Shown one piece after another: positions 43,191 through 52,634 of a DNA stretch of 64,000 nucleotides (position 1 is the first letter of the stretch; every line of letters begins with the position of its first letter). The stretch spans positions 62,001 through 126,000 of the forward strand of contig CAZFVY010000002.1 of NCBI GenBank assembly GCA_964522665.1, given 5' to 3'. The stretch is from CAZFVY01 sp964522665 (lineage in GTDB: Bacteria; Verrucomicrobiota; Verrucomicrobiia; Limisphaerales; CAZFVY01). The position numbers were made by a program, and so were the translations under genes. The notes under the pieces were generated by a model. It ran no database searches, was not told where the DNA came from, and saw nothing but the letters and a program-made list of their open reading frames with translations.

Positions 43191-45506
43191 TCAGGGCCCC
43201 TGGGGCCAATGCAAATTCTGCCGGAGAAACGCGAAGGTTCCTTTGCCATTGATGGTGTGCGGGCCGTTGAAGAACTCGATCGTCGTACGATCACCCAAGC
43301 CGAGTTGATCATACATGCGCCGGGTTTTCGCGAATTCGTACGCCACCCATTCGTCCGGCGCGACGCCATCGCCATGCCCGCGTTCGACCATGAACGGCCG
43401 GGGCAGGATCAACCAGCTCATTTCGGAGTAGTTGAAAGTATTTCCGAGGTTGAATTCCGGCATATCGTACTCGCCGCCAAAAAGGTAACAATACGGGCTG
43501 CGAGCGGCGACGTTCTTCCAAATCCATTCGTTATAGTCCGCCGAGCAAATCGACAGGCAATATCGATCCAACAGGGAGGGAACGCGCATGGCCGTCTTAC
43601 CTCCGTAGCTGAGTCCATAGAAGGCCATCCGCTGTGGATCGACGTAATCCAAACTGGCCAACCAATCCAGAATAACCTCGTGTTGGCGAACGATGAATGA
43701 AAACAGCGTCCGTTTCAGCGGCTGGGCCTTGCGCAGGACCTGACGAAATCGGTTTTGACCGATGTACGGATTCTGTGGCGCGAAGGTGACGTAGCCCTGT
43801 TCCGCCAACCGGCACGCGAACGCATGATAATACTGGCTGTCCACCTTCGGGTCGGCCACGTCGCTGGGACGCCCCTCCAAGCCATGCTGGCAGACAACCA
43901 CGGGCCGGCGCTCACCAGCCGGGATGTTCACGGGTACGAGTAATATCCCGTACGCAAAAACGTCTGGAAATACGTCCAGCGTCACCTCATACCCCTTGAA
44001 CGCGGGCGTCTCGATGATCAACCGACTCCGTGGTCGCGGCGGAAGCGTGGCGCGCGGTAATCGACCAATGATCTCGTCCCAAAAATAGTCGCGGTACGCC
44101 TGCGCGCTCGCCACGAACGACTCGGCGCTCTTCCGATCCGCTTTGCCCCAGAATTTGGCGCGCGTGAATTCCGATTCGCGCATCAACCATTGCGTATCCT
44201 CCAGTATTTCGGCGTAGGCCTGAGCCACCCGAGTCGTTGGCGCCTCGACCAATCGAGGCGCCTCAAGCGAGAACCTCGGCGTTTGCTTCACTCCCAGCCC
44301 AACCAAAAACGCCCGTAAAGTTTCGTCGTTAGCAATCGCCTCTGGCCCGGCCTTCACAAACGTCAGACGAGTTGTCGCCGGAATCGGCCGAATCCATTCG
44401 CGAGCACGCGCGACCTCCTGCTCGACATGGACCGGATCAGGCGGAACGAGCTTGCCCGGCGCCGCGCCGTCATGCGGCTGCCCTGGCGCGGGATACTCGG
44501 CCGTCGGGTACTTGCCCGCCTCGATGACCAGCGCTCGCGGCGCGATCAGCCCGGCGAGCTCGGCGTCACCATACTGCTCCAGCAGGGACCATACGTTGCG
44601 ATAAATCGGCTCCTGGTAGGTCGCCTCGCGTGGTTGGAAATAGCCGCACACCGCGGTCGCGTCGATCCGGGTATCGCTGGCGCCGGCGTAAAGCGCCAGC
44701 AGGCCCCCCTCGCCGTAGCCAATGACGCCGATCGGCGCATGCGGCGCTTCCTGACTGAACCAATCGACGGCGGCCAATATTTTTTGCGTTTCATAGCCGG
44801 CCAAGGTGCGGCCCATCTCGTAAGCCGCACGCCAGAGGAACTCCCGCTGCGATTGACGCGTGTGCCGGACGCCGGGTAGCCCGCTGTAAGTGTCGCCGCG
44901 ATCAACCAAAGTCGGGATGAGCACGCGGCAGCCGTTTTCCGCCAGACGGGGCGCGAACTGGGCCTCGGGGGCCAAGCCGGACGCCAGACCAGCGAGCATT
45001 TCCGGCGACATGTCACAGTCGGGCGCGGCCACGACGTTGGCAACCGCCCGCCTTTTAGGCTCCAAGAGCAGTCCCTCACCCCGCACGCCGCGAAAGACAT
45101 TCCAGCTAACCGAATAGACCCGATATTCGCCCGTCTCGGCGACGAAGGAACGCCCCCTGTCCAAACCGGGCTCGGAGGCGGACAAAAGCGGCGTTTCCAC
45201 CTCCAGCCGAATCGTATCCCGGTGGTCGATCAGTCCGGTGATTTCGCGGAAATGTTGTCGGTTGGTTTCGACCGACGTCAAATAGTTTGTCATCGACGAA
45301 AAATCCCGCCGCCAAAAACCGGCCCGATTTTGCACGCGGGCGACGAGGTCATTACTCAAAAACCGGTCGATGCCGTCCACCATTTGGGCCGCCAGATCGC
45401 CCGACAACGTGAGGGACTCGGTGTGAGGCAGGTTTTCCGCGCGCGCCCGAAGGAAGAGTCCAAAGGCGCAGGCCAGGCTGGCGATGATGAAGTGAGGGGA
45501 TTTCAT
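43191..45506 (-). CDS. Secreted duplicated alpha/beta hydrolase with a degenerate first half
   Basis: This 771-residue exported protein has a signal peptide at 1-22 and two alpha/beta-hydrolase domains (about 100-400 and 490-771). The second is complete, with the nucleophile elbow GLSYGG (Ser633), HGLEG near the start and a late His in GPHTING. The first has GYGEGG (263-268), where Gly265 stands at the Ser position, so it cannot act as a Ser hydrolase and is probably structural or substrate-binding. This two-domain form resembles dienelactone/acetyl-xylan esterase type proteins of polysaccharide degraders, but the substrate is unknown. No close neighbour gives a clue. Confidence 0.8.
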   Translation of the reverse strand: MKSPHFIIASLACAFGLFLRARAENLPHTESLTLSGDLAAQMVDGIDRFLSNDLVARVQNRAGFWRRDFSSMTNYLTSVETNRQHFREITGLIDHRDTIRLEVETPLLSASEPGLDRGRSFVAETGEYRVYSVSWNVFRGVRGEGLLLEPKRRAVANVVAAPDCDMSPEMLAGLASGLAPEAQFAPRLAENGCRVLIPTLVDRGDTYSGLPGVRHTRQSQREFLWRAAYEMGRTLAGYETQKILAAVDWFSQEAPHAPIGVIGYGEGGLLALYAGASDTRIDATAVCGYFQPREATYQEPIYRNVWSLLEQYGDAELAGLIAPRALVIEAGKYPTAEYPAPGQPHDGAAPGKLVPPDPVHVEQEVARAREWIRPIPATTRLTFVKAGPEAIANDETLRAFLVGLGVKQTPRFSLEAPRLVEAPTTRVAQAYAEILEDTQWLMRESEFTRAKFWGKADRKSAESFVASAQAYRDYFWDEIIGRLPRATLPPRPRSRLIIETPAFKGYEVTLDVFPDVFAYGILLVPVNIPAGERRPVVVCQHGLEGRPSDVADPKVDSQYYHAFACRLAEQGYVTFAPQNPYIGQNRFRQVLRKAQPLKRTLFSFIVRQHEVILDWLASLDYVDPQRMAFYGLSYGGKTAMRVPSLLDRYCLSICSADYNEWIWKNVAARSPYCYLFGGEYDMPEFNLGNTFNYSEMSWLILPRPFMVERGHGDGVAPDEWVAYEFAKTRRMYDQLGLGDRTTIEFFNGPHTINGKGTFAFLRQNLHWPQGP

Positions 45507-45632
45507 GCGTTTGACGGTTAATCCGAGTTTTCTGGAACGTCTTCAATGAACACCAAAAGCAGGCGCCAAGGCAAAGCAAATGACGCATTCCCGCGATTGC
45601 CAATCGGCGCAACCTCCCGGTAGGCTCAGCGC

Positions 45633-46352
45633 GTGGTTCGACTAGTATTGTTCGATATCGACGGCACGCTGATTCGCACCGGAGGCGCGGGAGTAAAAGC
45701 CTTCGAGCTAACCTTTGCCACCGAGTTCAAGATCGCGCGGGGCACCGAAAAAATGAAATTCGCCGGCCGCACCGACGTGTCGCTGGTGCGCGAATTCTTC
45801 ACGCTGCACGAAATCGACCCAAGTCCCGATAATTTCGCGCGCTTTTTTGATCGCTACACCTTTTGGCTCGATCATGTTCTGCACGAAGCCACGGGCGAGA
45901 CGTGCGAAGGGGTGGACGAATTCATTCGCGATCTCGCGGCCCTGCCCGACCCGCCGACCTTGGGTCTCTTGACGGGCAATATCCGTCTCGGCGCGGAGCT
46001 CAAATTGCGGCGCTACCAGCTCTGGGAGTATTTCACCATGGGCGCGTTTGGTGACGATCACGAAGACCGAAACCAATTGGCGGTGATCGCCAAAGCGCGC
46101 GGCAGCCGGTTGCTGAAGGAAGAGCTTTCGGGCGAACAGATTTTGGTGATCGGGGACACGCCGCGGGATATCGAGTGCGCCGCGGCGATCGACGCCCAGA
46201 TGCTGGCGGTTGCCACCGGCGGGGCGTCCTTGGGCGACCTCGAGACTCATCGGCCGACTTGGGCGGTAAAAAATCTCCGCGAGATCACCGCCGCGGAGAC
46301 GTGTGGTCAGGCTGGCCGGGTGCGCCGGCGCAAGCCGAGGCAGCCCTCGTGA
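45633..46352 (+). CDS. HAD-family phosphatase, phosphoglycolate phosphatase-like
   Basis: The 239-residue enzyme of the haloacid dehalogenase superfamily has motif I FDIDGTLIR (Asp8 and Asp10), a helical cap with CEGVDEFIRDL, motif II TGN in LGLLTGNIRLG, a Lys in motif III and motif IV GDTPRDIECA. The pattern fits a Gph/PGP-type phosphatase. The substrate is uncertain, and pyrophosphatase or phosphonatase members look alike. The GTG at 45633 is used because VRLVLFDIDGTL begins at the first strand. It is divergent from the hydrolase gene. Confidence 0.88.
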   Translation: MVRLVLFDIDGTLIRTGGAGVKAFELTFATEFKIARGTEKMKFAGRTDVSLVREFFTLHEIDPSPDNFARFFDRYTFWLDHVLHEATGETCEGVDEFIRDLAALPDPPTLGLLTGNIRLGAELKLRRYQLWEYFTMGAFGDDHEDRNQLAVIAKARGSRLLKEELSGEQILVIGDTPRDIECAAAIDAQMLAVATGGASLGDLETHRPTWAVKNLREITAAETCGQAGRVRRRKPRQPS

Positions 46353-46437
46353 ACACCATACGTATCCACCCTCCCCTTCCCGGCTTCGGCCACCCAGGAG
46401 TCGTTGCCGCCGCCCGCCCAGGATGCCCGCGCCGAAA

Positions 46438-46668
46438 CTAATGTGAATGAGGCCGTCCGGTGCCGCAAAGCCCGCACGAACTCGGCGTTCCCGAACACGC
46501 CGGCGCCTCGCCGCCTCCACCGGCGACGCTCGAGGCAAATACCGAAAGCTTCTTGGTTAGTTTGGCAGTACCGCAATGGGGACACGGCGTGCCCTCCCAA
46601 TGGGTGGAACGAACCAACACTTCGCTGTCGCGGTCGCATTTGGAACAGTGGAATTCGTAAATTGGCAT
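46438..46668 (-). CDS. FmdB-type small zinc-ribbon protein
   Basis: The 76-residue protein has MPIYEFHCSKCD and PCPHCGTAKLTKKLS, four Cys at 8, 11, 29 and 32, which together form the CxxC...CxxC zinc ribbon of the FmdB/CxxC_CxxC_SSSS family. The tail is Gly/Ser/Cys-rich (SCGLCGTG). The family is widespread and its role is unclear; a regulatory role has been suggested for FmdB. The start is the ATG giving MPIYEF, the universal start of the family; the longer frame upstream is unconserved. Confidence 0.9.
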   Translation of the reverse strand: MPIYEFHCSKCDRDSEVLVRSTHWEGTPCPHCGTAKLTKKLSVFASSVAGGGGEAPACSGTPSSCGLCGTGRPHSH

Positions 46669-47100
46669 ACCCAGAGAGTACCGCATCCACACCCGGCGAT
46701 CAAGCGCCGCCCGCCCGGCGTCCATCCCGCTGAATTGACGTTGCTTCATCTTGCGCTGCCTTGGGAGGTAGGTTAGTCTCCGGTCGCTGTCCAAATGACA
46801 GGCAACCCAATCCGCAGCCAATTAATCGCGCCGGCAGCCGTGGAGGCGGCGAGTTCGACCCCCAAGGGCGAAGCACCGGCGTTGGGTCCGAATCATGTCA
46901 ACCAATTCACTAGAGCCGGGATGCTGGAGCTAGATTATCCGCGCTCCGCGCCTACGTCTGCCTTGGCTCCACGCCCGGTATTCTGGACAATTCTATATCG
47001 GTTCGTCGGATTCATCTCGCGGGGACGTTGGTTCGCCGGTGATCGCTGGGGTAGTGAGGCAAGCCCTAACCGATCCGCCGGTGGGCGATTAGGTCGTTTG
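46669..47100 (+). other. Gap between FmdB and propeller kinase genes
   Basis: The 432 bases between the divergent genes hold no clear gene. The kinase frame stays open back to 46795 (102 extra residues), but that extension is low-complexity, precedes the probable signal segment and resembles nothing I know. Promoters for both flanking genes are expected here; I could not pick specific boxes. Confidence 0.4.
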
Positions 47101-50100
47101 ATGGGTAAACCGCGCCGCGTCGTGGCCTGTTCGGCGACTGGCGTCGGTCGCTCGCGCGTGTCACGGCTGGAGCGCGCCTGGCCAACCCACTTGGGCTGGA
47201 ACCTCATTATCGGGCTTCTTCTCTCATCGAGCCGAAACGCCTCCGCGAATGCGAAGGGTGACTACGGCGTCGTCAACTGGCAGGTCGAAGATGGCCTGCC
47301 GCAAAATACGGTCAAAGAGATACTCCAGACGCGCGACGGCTACCTCTGGTTAGGAACCTACAACGGACTGGCCCGCTTTGATGGACTGAAGTTTGCCACC
47401 TTCAATACCGCCAATACTCCTGCGATGCGGTCCGAGGACATCGCGGCGCTTTTCGAGGACAGCCGATCGCGCCTCTGGGTCGGCACCGAATATGGATTGT
47501 TGCGCTACGAATTGGGCCGTCTGGCCCCCTGCCCGGAAGCGGAAGCGTTTGCGAGCGCTCACGTGATGGATATTCGCGAATTGCCCGACCAAAGCCTGGT
47601 GGTCGCCACCGATCAAGGAATTTTTCGTCGAACCAACGGCGCCTTTCAAGAGCTTCCGATCCCTGGCGCCGCCTGGCCAACCCGCCGTAGTTGGGTGGCG
47701 GTGGATCCGCACGGGCAGTTGTGGATCGCGCAGCGCGCGGCGCTCTACACGTGGGAGGCGGGGCAGCTGACGTTGCAGACTCGGCTCGACGCCGAAGTCA
47801 GCTTCATGCTCGCCGACGTTGATGGGACAATTTGGTGCATCCTGAATGACACTCGACTCGTTCACGTCGTACGAGGGGTCGCTCAGCCGCACCTTCTGGA
47901 GAACGCGGGCAATCTCCGTGGCCTGACCAGGACTAGGAATGGCGATTTTTGGATCTCAACCGACCACGGGCTGGTCCGCGAACGGGCCGGAGCCATCCTC
48001 CGTCTGACCACGCAAGATGGACTTCCGAACGAAAAGCTGGAATTGGTCTTCGAGGACGTCGAAGGGAATCTTTGGGTCGGAACGGCCGACGATGGTTTGG
48101 TGCGGCTGCGGGAAAAACGCGTCGAGACTTACTCGACGGAGGACGGCTTGACGAGCGACGATACGATCAGCGTGCTCGGCGATCCCGATGGCCGCGTCTG
48201 GGTCGGAACATTTGACGGAGGTCTCAACGTTCTCGAGGCGGGCAAGTGGCGGGCGGTTCGGCCACCTGGCTTGCCCGAAAGTGTGCAGCACGTAATTTCG
48301 CTTTGTCGAACCCGTGACGGCGCCCTGTGGTTCGGGACGTACGGCCGCGGCGCGTTTCGGTGGCAAGACGCCGGACCGGTCCAAGCCGAAGGCAATGACG
48401 TTGAGCGCATCGCGCGTGCGCTTCTGGAAGATCGGCGCGGCGGAATCTGGATCGGCACGAGCAAAGAGGGGGTCGAGTATTTTCAGGAATCGGGCGTGAA
48501 ATGGTTTAACGCCTCCAATGGGTTATCCATCAATTTCGTCACCGCGATCGCCCAGGATCGCGCCAACGATGTTTGGATCGGCACCGAAGACGGACTGAAC
48601 CGGGTTTCCGGGGAACGAGTCACGCGGTATTTCAAACGTGATGGCCTCGGCGTGAATCTGGTGAACGCCCTCTACGTCGATGAAGCGGGCGACCTCTGGA
48701 TCGGGACGATGGGCGGCGGGTTAACCCGCTATCGGGACGGCCGTTTTGCGACGGTAACCTCGGCCCAGGGATTGTCGAATGACCGCATTACTCAAATTCT
48801 GGAGGATGACGACGGCGTCCTGTGGCTGGGAACGCAGTCGGGTATCTTTCGCGTCCGCAAGGGCGATCTCAACGCCGTTTTGGACCATCGGCGTAACTCG
48901 GTCGATTGTGTGACCTACACGAAGGCCGACGGGTTGCGCCATCCCAGCTACGTGGGCGGTTTTCAGCCGACCTGCATGAAGTCGTCGGACGGCCGGCTCT
49001 GGTTCTGCGGCCCGGGCGGAGTGACCGTGATCGATCCGAAAAAGTTGAAAACCGATTCGCCTCCCCCACCGCTCTACATCGAGAGCGTGATTGTGGATGG
49101 CGAAAACGTTTTCGACCAAACGCGAGAGGCCGAGCGAGCGGGTGGCGCGGCCACGCCGGGAGGCCGGCCGGCCATTGCGGGGATCGGGCCGGAATTACCA
49201 GTCTTCCGGGTCGCCGCCGGCGCGCGCCGATTGGAGTTCAATTACACCGCGCTAAATTTTTCAGCTCCGAATCGTGTCCTCTTCCGGTGCCGTCTCGAAG
49301 GTTACGAGGACGAGTGGCAGAATGTCGGCCCGCGGCGCTCGGTGCAGTACACGCGCCTGCCGCCCGGGCCCTACCGATTTCGGGTCGCCGTCGCGAGTGA
49401 AACGACCAGCGAACACCGACCGGAAGCGGCGGTCGCGCTCTTGGTGGAAGGCCGACTCACCGAAAGTTGGTGGTTTAGGGGATTACTGATTGCCGTGGTC
49501 GGCGGTGTGGGTGTCCTCTTCTACCGCTTGAAGATGCGGCATCTCCACGAGGTCGAGCAACTCCGCTCACGCATCGCCAGCGACCTGCACGACGAAGTCG
49601 GCGCCAACCTGAGTAATATCGCCCTGCTTGCCTCCTTGGGAGTTCACGCGCCAAGCGGCCCCGGACACGGCTCCTCAGAACTATCGGAAATCCACCGGAT
49701 TGCCATCCAAACCGCGAACGCCGTACGGGATGTCGTCTGGTTCATCATGCCCGGTTACGACACCCTGCAAGAATTGGTGAGCCAACTGGAATCGGCGACC
49801 GATCGCCTGCTGGTCAATATCGAGGTTAATTTCCAATCAACGATTGAAAACAGCGGCGAGAAACTTTCCATCCTGTTCTGCCGCAACGTATTCCTGTTGT
49901 ACAAGGAAGTGCTGCACAATATCGTCAAACACTCGGAAGCAAGCAAAGTCGAAATTCAGATCAATCAGGCGGGCAGCTACTTTGACCTGTTGATTCGCGA
50001 CAACGGTTTCGGCTATGACGCTGCCGCGATTCGGAAAGGGCATGGTTTAGGGAGCTTGCGGCGGCGGGCGACTGAATTGAAGGGAACTCTCGACATGGAA

Positions 50101-50151
50101 AGCAAACTCGGGCGCGGCACAACCGTCCATTTCCGCGTCCGGCTAAAATGA
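47101..50151 (+). CDS. Membrane sensor histidine kinase with beta-propeller sensor (two-component regulator propeller)
   Basis: The protein has about 1016 residues from the chosen ATG. A hydrophobic signal segment (LGWNLIIGLLLSSS) is followed by many Reg_prop propeller repeats, each with a motif like GDLWIGTMGGGLTRY, and a Y_Y_Y domain (FNYTALNFSAPNRVLFRCRL). A membrane helix (GLLIAVVGGVGVLFYRL) then leads to a HisKA_3 dimerisation domain with the phosphoacceptor in ASDLHDEVGANLSNI and an HATPase domain (RDNGFGYD, GHGLGSLRRRA). These sensors detect periplasmic ligands, often oligosaccharides in Bacteroidota. Unlike the Bacteroidota hybrids, it has no built-in receiver or AraC domain, so it signals to the NarL-type regulator downstream. 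Confidence 0.9.
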   Translation: MGKPRRVVACSATGVGRSRVSRLERAWPTHLGWNLIIGLLLSSSRNASANAKGDYGVVNWQVEDGLPQNTVKEILQTRDGYLWLGTYNGLARFDGLKFATFNTANTPAMRSEDIAALFEDSRSRLWVGTEYGLLRYELGRLAPCPEAEAFASAHVMDIRELPDQSLVVATDQGIFRRTNGAFQELPIPGAAWPTRRSWVAVDPHGQLWIAQRAALYTWEAGQLTLQTRLDAEVSFMLADVDGTIWCILNDTRLVHVVRGVAQPHLLENAGNLRGLTRTRNGDFWISTDHGLVRERAGAILRLTTQDGLPNEKLELVFEDVEGNLWVGTADDGLVRLREKRVETYSTEDGLTSDDTISVLGDPDGRVWVGTFDGGLNVLEAGKWRAVRPPGLPESVQHVISLCRTRDGALWFGTYGRGAFRWQDAGPVQAEGNDVERIARALLEDRRGGIWIGTSKEGVEYFQESGVKWFNASNGLSINFVTAIAQDRANDVWIGTEDGLNRVSGERVTRYFKRDGLGVNLVNALYVDEAGDLWIGTMGGGLTRYRDGRFATVTSAQGLSNDRITQILEDDDGVLWLGTQSGIFRVRKGDLNAVLDHRRNSVDCVTYTKADGLRHPSYVGGFQPTCMKSSDGRLWFCGPGGVTVIDPKKLKTDSPPPPLYIESVIVDGENVFDQTREAERAGGAATPGGRPAIAGIGPELPVFRVAAGARRLEFNYTALNFSAPNRVLFRCRLEGYEDEWQNVGPRRSVQYTRLPPGPYRFRVAVASETTSEHRPEAAVALLVEGRLTESWWFRGLLIAVVGGVGVLFYRLKMRHLHEVEQLRSRIASDLHDEVGANLSNIALLASLGVHAPSGPGHGSSELSEIHRIAIQTANAVRDVVWFIMPGYDTLQELVSQLESATDRLLVNIEVNFQSTIENSGEKLSILFCRNVFLLYKEVLHNIVKHSEASKVEIQINQAGSYFDLLIRDNGFGYDAAAIRKGHGLGSLRRRATELKGTLDMESKLGRGTTVHFRVRLK

Positions 50152-50265
50152 AGAAGCTCGCCGAAAGGCATGGCGTGAATACGCCATACCCAATCGCGCC
50201 CTGCGCGCGTAAGGTGCTTTGCTTAGCCCGGATAGCAAAAAACTGGACGCGAACAAAAAGGTGAC

Positions 50266-50898
50266 ATGACCAACGTCTGGATCGTGGAAGATAACGAAGG
50301 GTACAGACGCACGCTGTTGCGGGTAATCAACGGCGACCAACACCTGCGTTGCGAACGTGTCTTCGGCTCGTGCGAAGACGCGCTGGAGGAGTTAAAAAGC
50401 GGGTCTCCACCGGAGGTGTTGTTGTTGGACATCAATCTTCCCGGGATGGACGGGGTCACCGCGGCGCCCGAGTTCAAACGCGTCGCCCCCACTACTGAGA
50501 TCATCATGCTGACGATGTTCAGCGATAATCGGACCGTTTTTCAGGCCCTATGCGCCGGCGCGTCCGGTTATCTGCTCAAGACCAGCGCGGCCGACGTGAT
50601 CATCAATGGGATCATGGAGGTCGTGAACGGCGGCGCGCCGATGAGTCCCCAAATCGCCCGCGCCGTGCTCAATTTGTTCAATCGGGTGGTTCCCCAAAAC
50701 ACCGACTACAAGCTCACCTCGCGAGAGGTCGGCGTGCTCGAACTCCTCGTTAAAGGCAGCACGAAAAAAGCGATCGCCGACCAGCTGGCCATCAGTTACC
50801 ATACTGTCGATAAGCACGTCCGCAGCATCTACACCAAGCTCCACGTCCAGAGCGTCAGCGCGGCGGTGGCCAAAGCGTTGCGCGAAAAGCTAATCTAA
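50266..50898 (+). CDS. NarL/LuxR-type response regulator
   Basis: The 210-residue protein has a receiver with VWIVEDNEG (acidic pair), phosphoacceptor Asp in LLLDINLPGMDG and the conserved Lys in GYLLKTSAADV. The C-terminal LuxR helix-turn-helix (about 150-205) reads LTSREVGVLELLVKGSTKKAIADQLAISYHTVDKHV, shown in pieces. It is the partner of the propeller kinase located 114 bases upstream on the same strand. The HisKA_3 kinase class pairs with NarL-type regulators, which supports the match. Confidence 0.95.
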   Translation: MTNVWIVEDNEGYRRTLLRVINGDQHLRCERVFGSCEDALEELKSGSPPEVLLLDINLPGMDGVTAAPEFKRVAPTTEIIMLTMFSDNRTVFQALCAGASGYLLKTSAADVIINGIMEVVNGGAPMSPQIARAVLNLFNRVVPQNTDYKLTSREVGVLELLVKGSTKKAIADQLAISYHTVDKHVRSIYTKLHVQSVSAAVAKALREKLI

Positions 50899-50980
50899 AC
50901 TTCCGCGCGCCGCGCGCCACGAACCGGATCAGGACGCTGCGATTCGCCAGCCAGAGCGCCCGCTTTGCTGCGTCCGCGCC

Positions 50981-51568
50981 TCAGACCCCGCGGGCGCCTC
51001 CGATGAACTCATGCTCAAGCGCGCGCACGACCAGCACCGGGCAGGGCGCATGGCGAACGACTCGCTCAGTGGTGCTCCCCAGCAACGCATGTTTGATGCC
51101 CGTGTACCCGTGCGTCGAGATGATGATCAAATCGGCCTTGAGTGAACGCGCGGCATCGGCGATCTCACAGTACGCCCGCCCATACCGGACCAAGGTTTTC
51201 TCCACCAGTTTTGGGCCTAGCTTCAAACGCTTGACTAACCGCTTCAATTGACGTTCGCACTCCGCCATGACTTGGTCGTTCTCCATGGTCAATGGCATCG
51301 TCTTGGCAAAGCCTGGAGCCGCCACCGGCTCGACGACGTAGAGCACGGTCAATTTCGCTCCAAACTGGCCCGCGAACGCCGCCGCGTACGACAGGGCCTT
51401 CTCGGCCTCCGCGGAGAAGTCCGTCGACACGAGTATGGACTCGATGCTAAAGCGACGGGAAGGTGTCGTTGTCGAGACGACGGCTGCCCGCGCGGGCGAT
51501 CGGCGACGGGCCAACAAGGACGTGCCATTGGCAACCGCCTTCTTTATATCGTTGGTAATGGTTTTCAT
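50981..51568 (-). CDS. Universal stress protein, UspA family
   Basis: The 195-residue cytosolic protein has a Usp domain from about residue 40. The ATP-binding signature is present: STHGYTGIKHALLGSTTERVVRHAPCPVLVV, shown in pieces as STHGYTGI and GSTTERVV, giving G-x2-G-x9-G(S/T). It therefore belongs to the ATP-binding (UspFG-like) branch. The N-terminal 40 residues are a Ser/Arg-rich tail. The ATG at 51568 is chosen over 51610. It is divergent from the ribosome hibernation factor gene, which starts 295 bases away. Confidence 0.92.
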   Translation of the reverse strand: MKTITNDIKKAVANGTSLLARRRSPARAAVVSTTTPSRRFSIESILVSTDFSAEAEKALSYAAAFAGQFGAKLTVLYVVEPVAAPGFAKTMPLTMENDQVMAECERQLKRLVKRLKLGPKLVEKTLVRYGRAYCEIADAARSLKADLIIISTHGYTGIKHALLGSTTERVVRHAPCPVLVVRALEHEFIGGARGV

Positions 51569-51863
51569 TTGATGATGGATTGATTGTTCTCTGGCGGCAA
51601 TCTGCACCACCTACCCCAAACCGCCCAACCGCTCCTTGGGTTTGCCGCACCATTTTTTGGCAATCGTGACCACGTCTAACGTCAACCCCAAACGACATCC
51701 AGCACGATCGCGTCATCGCCCGTACTCACCCAATCCGTGAGCTCCTTTCTCGCGAAAAAACGATCCGCGGGAGAGAGCCGAATCCACCCCTTCAGGCAAC
51801 CGACGTCCGAGCTTTGCCAAATTCGGAAAAGCGGGGCCGCGCGACCACGCATAGGTTGTCATT

Positions 51864-52292
51864 ATGAATCATCCGGTAAACATTACCTTTCGAAACATGA
51901 AGCCGTCCGCGGCGGTTACCGCCCACATTGAAGCGGAGGCAGCCAAGCTGGAACGGTATTATGATCGCATTACGAGTTGCCACGTCTTGGTGGAAACCCC
52001 TCACCGACCTCACCGCTCGGGCACGAAGTTTCGGGTCCGAATCGAGCTTGAAGTTCCCCGTACGGAACTGGTCGTGGACCACGAGCCTAGCCTGCATGCC
52101 GCGCTCGCCCGTTCCCTCGACGGCCGGTTGAAAAAGCAGGACGAGACCCAGCCGGACCACAAAGACCTCAATGTCGTCATCCGTGACGTATTTCGAAGCG
52201 CGCGCCGCCAGTTGCAGGACTATGCTCGCCGACTGCGCGGCAACGTCAAAACCCATCCGGAGAGCCAAGCATTGCGGGCCGAGCCCGTTTGA
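51864..52292 (+). CDS. HPF/RaiA-type ribosome hibernation factor
   Basis: The 142-residue protein binds the ribosome decoding region during stress or stationary phase and inhibits translation. The S30AE/HPF fold is recognisable as VNITFRNMKPSAAVTAHIEAEAAKLERYYDRI, in pieces, then SCHVLVETPHR, FRVRIELEVP and DVFRSARRQLQDYARRLRG. It lacks the C-terminal dimerisation domain of long HPF, so it is a short HPF/YfiA-like form. Its neighbour across the divergent gap is a universal stress protein. Confidence 0.88.
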   Translation: MNHPVNITFRNMKPSAAVTAHIEAEAAKLERYYDRITSCHVLVETPHRPHRSGTKFRVRIELEVPRTELVVDHEPSLHAALARSLDGRLKKQDETQPDHKDLNVVIRDVFRSARRQLQDYARRLRGNVKTHPESQALRAEPV

Positions 52293-52634
52293 AAAGAAGC
52301 AGCCAGTCGCGCCACATCGATTCGGCGATCGTTAACTGCTTTCGCCGCTCGCGTTCGTCCAATTCGGCGATCGTCTCGCCGTACACGTCGGCCAACCGGA
52401 ATCCGCGACGCTGAGGTTGAACAGGATGAACGTGGATTCGTCTAACCCTGCGACTATCGAATGCTCTCCCTCGAACCGCTGACATTTTGTCGCCCGCCCG
52501 TAACGGCGCGCGGCGTCCGTCCCGCTTGGAAACCAAGAACGCTCGGGAAGCGCCGAGGGCTTGAGCTCAAGCGTCTCGCTGCGTCGTTCGCGAGTCGCGT
52601 TAAAAGGCGCCGCGTCAAAACGCCTCGAACCTCC
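52293..52634 (+). other. Gap before the C25 peptidase-like gene
   Basis: These 342 bases contain no recognisable gene. The frame of the downstream gene is open from 52461, but this extension is basic and lies before the signal peptide. A promoter is likely, but I found no specific box pair, riboswitch or terminator. Confidence 0.35.

Noticed and set aside
46795..47100. Longer N-terminus for the propeller kinase
   Set aside because: The 102-residue extension precedes the probable signal segment, is low-complexity and has no supporting motif.
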